Origin: Phytopythium helicoides
Taxonomy: Eukaryota > Oomycota > Peronosporomycetes > Pythiales > Pythiaceae
Assembly: GCA_024867545.1 (NCBI GenBank)
Contig: JANFNE010000021.1
Location: 462,946 to 526,945, forward strand
DNA length: 64,000 nucleotides
Reading direction: 5' to 3'
The notes under the pieces are model-generated. The model had not been told where the DNA came from and searched no databases. It saw only the letters and a program-made list of their open reading frames with translations. The position numbers and the translations under genes were made by a program. Within the stretch, counting starts at the first letter, position 1. Each line of letters starts with the position of its first letter. Positions 59,260 through 64,000 of the stretch are shown here, piece by piece.

Positions 59260-62026
59260 TCATTCGCTACCGTCGAGGATCTTCTTGCCGATGTTGTAGT
59301 AAAAGTCCACGAGTCCGCGGAGATCCGCAAGCTTGATGAACTCGCGCGAGCAGTGCGCGTCCGTAATGTCGCCTGCTCCGACAAGGTACGCCTTGCCGTC
59401 AAAGTCGAGGTACGGAATGTCCGTGTTGAAGGACGCAACACCCGTCTCGTAGCCATCGACCGTCGTCAGGTGCACAGGGGAGTTTGAAGTGTATAGCTGC
59501 ATGTCGACGCGGCCCGCGACGATATCCTGTCATTGAGGAGTAAGTGGTATACGTCAGAATTGAAGCACGCACACATTGATGGAGCATCGAATACGCACCT
59601 TGACCCGGTTGAGGATGATATCCGGTTCAACCGTGAGACGGAACATGAGCATGGCGGAGGCAGAGTCAGGAACAGCGTTTGCAGCAGTACCGCCACTGAT
59701 AAGTCCAATGTTGAGGGTCGTGTCACCCAGGTCCTCCGAAGTGGGCCACTTGGTGTGGTTTAGGTCGTGAAGCACGTCAATCATAGGGTCAATAGCCGAT
59801 TCACCGAGGTGCGGGTAGCCTGTATCGTGTCCAACCATGTTAGAGCAATATCCAACACCAGCAACAATCGAGTAGTGAGCGTACCGCTGTGGGCGGCCAC
59901 ACCCTTGCGGGAGAGCTGGATCTTCAGGACGCCCTTCTGCAGCTTGATCATCTTCATTGCAGTAGGCTCACCGACCACCAAATGGGCTGGGTTCAGCTTG
60001 AGCTCGTTTGCCTTCTTCATTCCGCTGTGGTCGGTCTCCTCCGAAACAACATACAGCAACGCCACGTCTTCTCCGTACCCGCTCTCCACCAGCTTCTGCG
60101 CAGCCAGCATCTGGCCGGCGATGAGGCTCTTGGCATCACAGGCTCCACGACCGTATAGGTTGGTATCATCAATGCGCGCCGGGAGGAATGGCGGCACGGT
60201 GTCCATGTGGGAGTTGAACAAAAGTCGGGGCGACCGACTGCCGGAGCGCGAAGCAAACACGTTGTACCTGTCTGCCTTCACTGCAGCATCCGGCTGTGGA
60301 GCGACCTTCTGCATCTCGACTTTCCACCCTCGGCTTTCAAGCCAGCTCTGCAGCGCCTGGCCAACAGCAAACTCGTCGCCAGAGTTTGATGAAATGTTCA
60401 TCAAGCCGCATGAGAGGCTCACAACGTCGTCGCTGTCAACGTCAGCGATGGCGGCGGCTGCCTCAATCTGACTCTGGTGCTCAGTGGACGCAACAGCATC
60501 GGTGGACTTCGTCTCTGTCTTGACTCCCGACTGCTTGGCAGTGGTCTTGCGCCACTTGCCGTTCACTGCAGTCGCCTTGACCACACTGCTTCCGTTCGCA
60601 CCAAACACGAATGCACCCATAAGCGAAGTAGGCGACGAGAACTTGAGCTGCTCTTCGTTGATATCAAGCAGCGCAAAGTCGGCGCCCAGGCCTTCTTTGA
60701 TCTCTCCCTGTAGAGTTTGTGATGATCAGCACTTAGCATACTCATTTGGTGAGGAGAGCACAGATCAAATACATACCACGTTGAGATTGAGGGACTGAGC
60801 ACCATTCGTGGTAGCATAACGGTACAGCAACGCCGGGAGGTCTTCCTCTCCAACTGCATCAGTGCACACTCCGCGACGGCTCTCACGCAGGCGGTGTGCG
60901 TACTCGAGCCACCGCATCTCCTCGCACATGTCAATACGGGCGTTGCAGTCTGTACCCAAGCAGATGCGGTCCAGGCAACTTGCGAGAGCCGGGAAGCCGT
61001 CTCCAAGGTTACCCTGTCAAACCAAAGCTTTAGGATATAAACTGGAGGTATAGAGATCGCACCAAGACAACTTACCTCTGTGAGCGGACAAATGCAGACA
61101 TTGCCCTTCCGTGCGACATACTCCTTGAGCAGGTCTGCCTCAGTCCAGGTGCAGTGGACGGCCGTGAACTTTTCGTCAATCTTGAGGCTCTTGAGCAGCA
61201 CCGCCATAGGTGTCTCGCCGTCGTGCGCATCCTGGCAATCCTCAACCTCCTTTGTCTGCTCCTCCAAGTGCATATGGAACACGAGGCCGCGACGAACCGA
61301 CTCCTCATGGAGCTTGACAATGTCTGGAAGCTCGACAGCGCGCATCGAGTGGGCAACCACGCCGAGCGTCTGGGTCGGTTCCTTCTCGACTTCTTGCTTG
61401 AGCGCGTCCATCTGCTTCCAGTAGGCTTCGTGCGAGTCGACCTTGAACCGCTTCTGGGGTTCCGACATGGGAGCGCGCTTGAAGCCGCCGTGCTCGTAGT
61501 ATGCGTTGAGCAGCACGACGCGGATGCCGACGTCGCGAGCAGCGCGCAGCACCGTTCGGTCGTAGGCGAAGTGGTTGTCCTCGGCCTCGTCCTCCTTGGC
61601 GTGGTGGAAGTAGTGGAACTCGCCGACGCTGGTGATGCCGGCATCGCGCATCTCGGAGAAGCACTGGCGCGTGAGGTCGTAGAGCTGGGTCTCCGTCATG
61701 CGCGCCACGAGCGAGTACATCTCCTCTCTCCACGTCCAGAAGCTGCTAATGGGTCCGTCCTCGTTCTTGGGGTACGTCTCTCCGAGTCCTCGCAGGCCGC
61801 GCTGGAAGGCGTGCGAGTGCGCGTTGACCATGCCGGGCACGAGCGCGCAGCCCGGGAGCTTGACCACGTGCTCATGCTCGCTCTTGGCCTCCTTGGCCGT
61901 CGAGACCGACGAGATGGAGCCATCCGCGGCCACGTGCACGCGCACGTCAGGCTGGAAGCGGCCGTCGACCCACGCGAGCTCGGGCGCGAGCACGTAGGCG
62001 TCCTTGGTAGCCAGCAGCGCGTCCAT
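59260..62026 (-). CDS. Fusion of formiminoglutamate deiminase (HutF) and M20 amidohydrolase
   Basis: Exons 62026-61076, 61013-60777, 60707-59885, 59819-59599 and 59526-59260 give 832 residues. Residues 1 to about 440 are HutF: VNAHSHAFQRGLRG (metal His-70, His-72), VFHMHLEEQ, FTAVHCTW, GDGFPALASC, LGTDCNARIDMCEEMRWLEY and a closing segment ending in KATAVNGKW. HutF turns N-formiminoglutamate into N-formylglutamate. After a Ser/Thr/Ala linker, residues about 470-832 are an M20 (ArgE/DapE) hydrolase: LLFNSHMDTVPP (His-563, Asp-565), YGRGACDAKSLIAG, VVSEETDHSG, VVGEPTAMK and ITDAHCSREFIK. Exon 3 runs across the junction. The M20 half may act on the HutF product. Confidence 0.9.
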
Positions 62027-62907
62027 GTTGGGGAAAGGGCGGGGCGGGGCGGCCGTTGGGGCGCGGCAGAAGAGGCGGCGGCTGGGGCGCGGCAACTGCG
62101 GAAATGGCGAGCGGGGGGCTCGGAGGCCGCGGGCGGCCGCGAGTCTCATGGACCAGCGCGGTCGGCGACTGCCGCTGGCGGCTCGAGCGCCGCCAGCGCG
62201 CCCATGCGCGCCGAGGTTGAAGGTGCCGGCCCCTTCTAAACAGCGGCGAGGTGGTGTTTTGAGGATGGGTTGACGTGCGAACTTAACGACTGACCAGTGT
62301 TCATTGGATGAAAATGGTGACCAATGGGGGAGGAGCAGGTGACGGAGGCGCGCTGGCGGGATCAGCGGCCAATCGGCGGTGGCGACGTGCGTGGCGGCTT
62401 GAAGACGCACGCAGAGCAGCATCGAGGAGACCGAGGCGGCTGGGCAGAGGCGCCGCAGCCAGTCTCCACTCGCACGCAGCCACACCACAACGCTGTTGCT
62501 CGAATGCAGTCTGTTTGAGGCTAAACCCGTCTGCACTAGCTACAGGTGCAGCCTTTTTCACGTTTCGGCAGGGTCCCGCGAGCAGTAATGAGCAAGTTAG
62601 CTGCCTGCTGCAAGCACCACGTCACCTCCTCTTAGCGAGCGCTTCGAGCACTGTAAGCACTCCGTTGCAGCTCCACTCAGCCCTGCGTGAGTGAATCGTC
62701 TTGGCTGAAGTGCCACATCGAGACCCCTTGTTGAAGTGCGTCGACGGCTCTCCGCCTATTTCCGAGCCGCCCATCTCCTCGGTCCGAAATCCGTCCCATC
62801 AGGACGCTTACGCGGCCGCATTAGCTCGCTGCTCCCTCAAGCCACGGCCGACAGGCCACTCCCCAACGCGAGCCCTCCGGCTCAAGCTCTGCCCACGGTA
62901 CTGCTCC
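62027..62907. promoter_or_regulatory. Divergent region between HutF/M20 and FAD oxidoreductase genes
   Basis: The 881 bases between divergent starts contain CGAACTTAACG at 62278-62288, the word seen in other divergent promoters, and CCAAT sites near 62323 (ACCAATGG) and 62369 (GGCCAATCGG). Open frames extend through it on both strands but are compositionally biased and unlike either family. Confidence 0.5.
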
Positions 62908-64000
62908 ATGCTGCGCAAGGCGACGGCGGACGTGGTGGTGGTGGGCGCAGGCGTGGCCGGCTGCTCGGCCTTCTACCACCTGGCGCGGCTCAACCGCGGC
63001 CGCGCGTTCCGTCCGCTGCTGGTGGACGCGCTGCCGCCGCTGTCGCTCACAAGCGCCAACGGCTCCTTCAGCTACCGCAACTGGTTCCCGAGCGACGGTG
63101 AGGCGCCCATGCGCCAGCTCGTGGTGCAGTCCATCGACGAGCTGGACGCTATCAGTAAGAAGACCAACAACGCGCTCGGGCTCAACCGCAACGGATACCT
63201 CTGGGTCACGCGCAGCGCCGACAAGCTCGACGAGCTTACGCGGCTCGCACGTAACTTCGAGCGCACGGGTGGCGGGTCACTGCGAGTGCACGACGAGCGC
63301 TCCAAGCTTGATGGCTACCGCTTCTCGACCGAGGAGATGCAGTACGACCTCGACGGGTGCGACCTGCTCGTGGGCATCGACAACGTTGCAAAGGCGTTCC
63401 CCAACCTGCGGGACTCGGGTGCCATCGCAGCGCTGCATGTGCGCCGCTGTGGATCGCTCAACCCCGTCAAAGTGGCCAACTACGAGCTCAACAAGGCGTC
63501 CGAGTACTGTCCCGCCGCGCAGGTGCTGCAGGGCAAGGTCACCGAGTTCCTGTCGACGAACGGAGCGGTCAGTGGCGTCAAGGTCAACACGGCGAGCGGA
63601 GAGACGCTGCAGGTGGACGCACCCAAGGTCGTGTTTGCGACTGGCCCACTGTTTGAGGAGACTCTCGGCATGCTCAAGCAGAATGGTCAATCGAGCTTCA
63701 ATGTGCCGATCATCAATGAGCTGCACTGCCGCGCGACATGGTTTGATCCGGACGGAGTGTTTCCCTCCACGATGCCGCTGACGTTTGATGCCGACCCAAT
63801 CGGGAAGCTTGAGGTGCGGTGCTCCATTCGATTAGGTGCGTGTGAAGTGGCTCTAACAGCAGACTTGATCAATCAAACAGTACACCGATGAAGAGCGCCA
63901 GGCGCTTGCTGCAGACCCGTCGACTTCACGAATGCTCGAAGACTACCCGTCAGGTAAGCGAACCTATCGTTGTGCAATACAGCTCACGACAGCCAGCTTA
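62908..64000 (+). CDS. FAD-dependent oxidoreductase of the DAO family, 5' part
   Basis: Exon 1 (62908-63813) and exon 2 (63881-63953) join across a 67-nt intron with a CTAAC branch; a third donor (GTAAGC at 63954) shows the gene continues beyond the window. The start gives LRKATADVVVVGAGVAGCSA, a dinucleotide-binding GxGxxG motif. LTSANGSFSYRNWFP and VVFATGPLFEETLGML fit the glycine/sarcosine oxidase superfamily. These enzymes oxidise amines or amino acids using FAD. The substrate is not predictable. The frame is open for 69 codons above the ATG, so a longer N-terminus is possible but is Pro/Arg/Ser-rich. Confidence 0.82.

Noticed and set aside
61154..62239. Plus-strand open frame of 361 residues over HutF
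   Set aside because: Antisense shadow of HutF exon 1, without any family match.
1..64000. tRNA, rRNA, CRISPR arrays, insertion sequences, retroelement coding domains
   Set aside because: No A/B-box pair, rRNA-like block, regular direct-repeat array, transposase or reverse-transcriptase motif was recognised by eye; a covariance or profile search would be decisive.

Overview
The window reads as nuclear DNA of an oomycete, most likely Pythium/Globisporangium or Phytophthora. I base this on dense genes with short GT-AG introns (mostly 41-90 nt, often with a CTAAC branch site), on YCATTYY initiators close to start codons, and on typical families: KRE6/SKN1 glucan proteins, a START-like/FYVE/GAF protein and MORN proteins. 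There are no bacterial operons, ribosome binding sites, CRISPR arrays or insertion sequences, and I saw no tRNA or rRNA gene.

Layout. 1-489 holds the 5' end of a KRE6/SKN1 gene. 490-5388 is gene-poor and contains a decayed Gly/Ser repeat gene (about 2880-4218). From BiP (5621-7591) onward genes are close together. In order they are: BiP; FYVE/GAF protein; UVR-like coiled coil; MORN protein; COQ9; a 2.5 kb gap; a myristoylated PP2C; PUS3/DEG1; primase large subunit; a 2OG-Fe(II) oxygenase; sideroflexin; two unknown intron-rich proteins; MAPEG; ATIC; a second MAPEG; phosphatidylserine synthase; a PI3-kinase-like gene with cNMP-binding and GAF-like domains; a CRT-like transporter; a coiled-coil protein; UROD; an acidic Myb/SANT-like protein; NTH1; TFB5; HutI; a prolyl 4-hydroxylase/Gnt1 fusion; two tandem paralogs of an unknown nuclear family; a HutF/M20 fusion; and a FAD oxidoreductase that runs off the window.

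Links between genes. HutI and the HutF/M20 fusion lie within 8.3 kb and could cover three successive steps of histidine breakdown if the M20 half is the missing N-formylglutamate deformylase. The P4H/Gnt1 fusion would carry out the first two steps of Skp1-type hydroxyproline glycosylation in one chain. NTH1/TFB5 (base excision repair and TFIIH) and primase/oxygenase are head-to-head pairs with intergenic gaps below 140 bp. Two MAPEG paralogs flank ATIC in inverted orientation.

Quality caveat. ATIC and PSS each need one frame change, and the PI3K gene needs at least six, while neighbouring genes with up to eleven exons join without any. This is either local base-level assembly error or, for the PI3K, decay. 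Exon joins were worked out by hand from splice signals, phase and family conservation.
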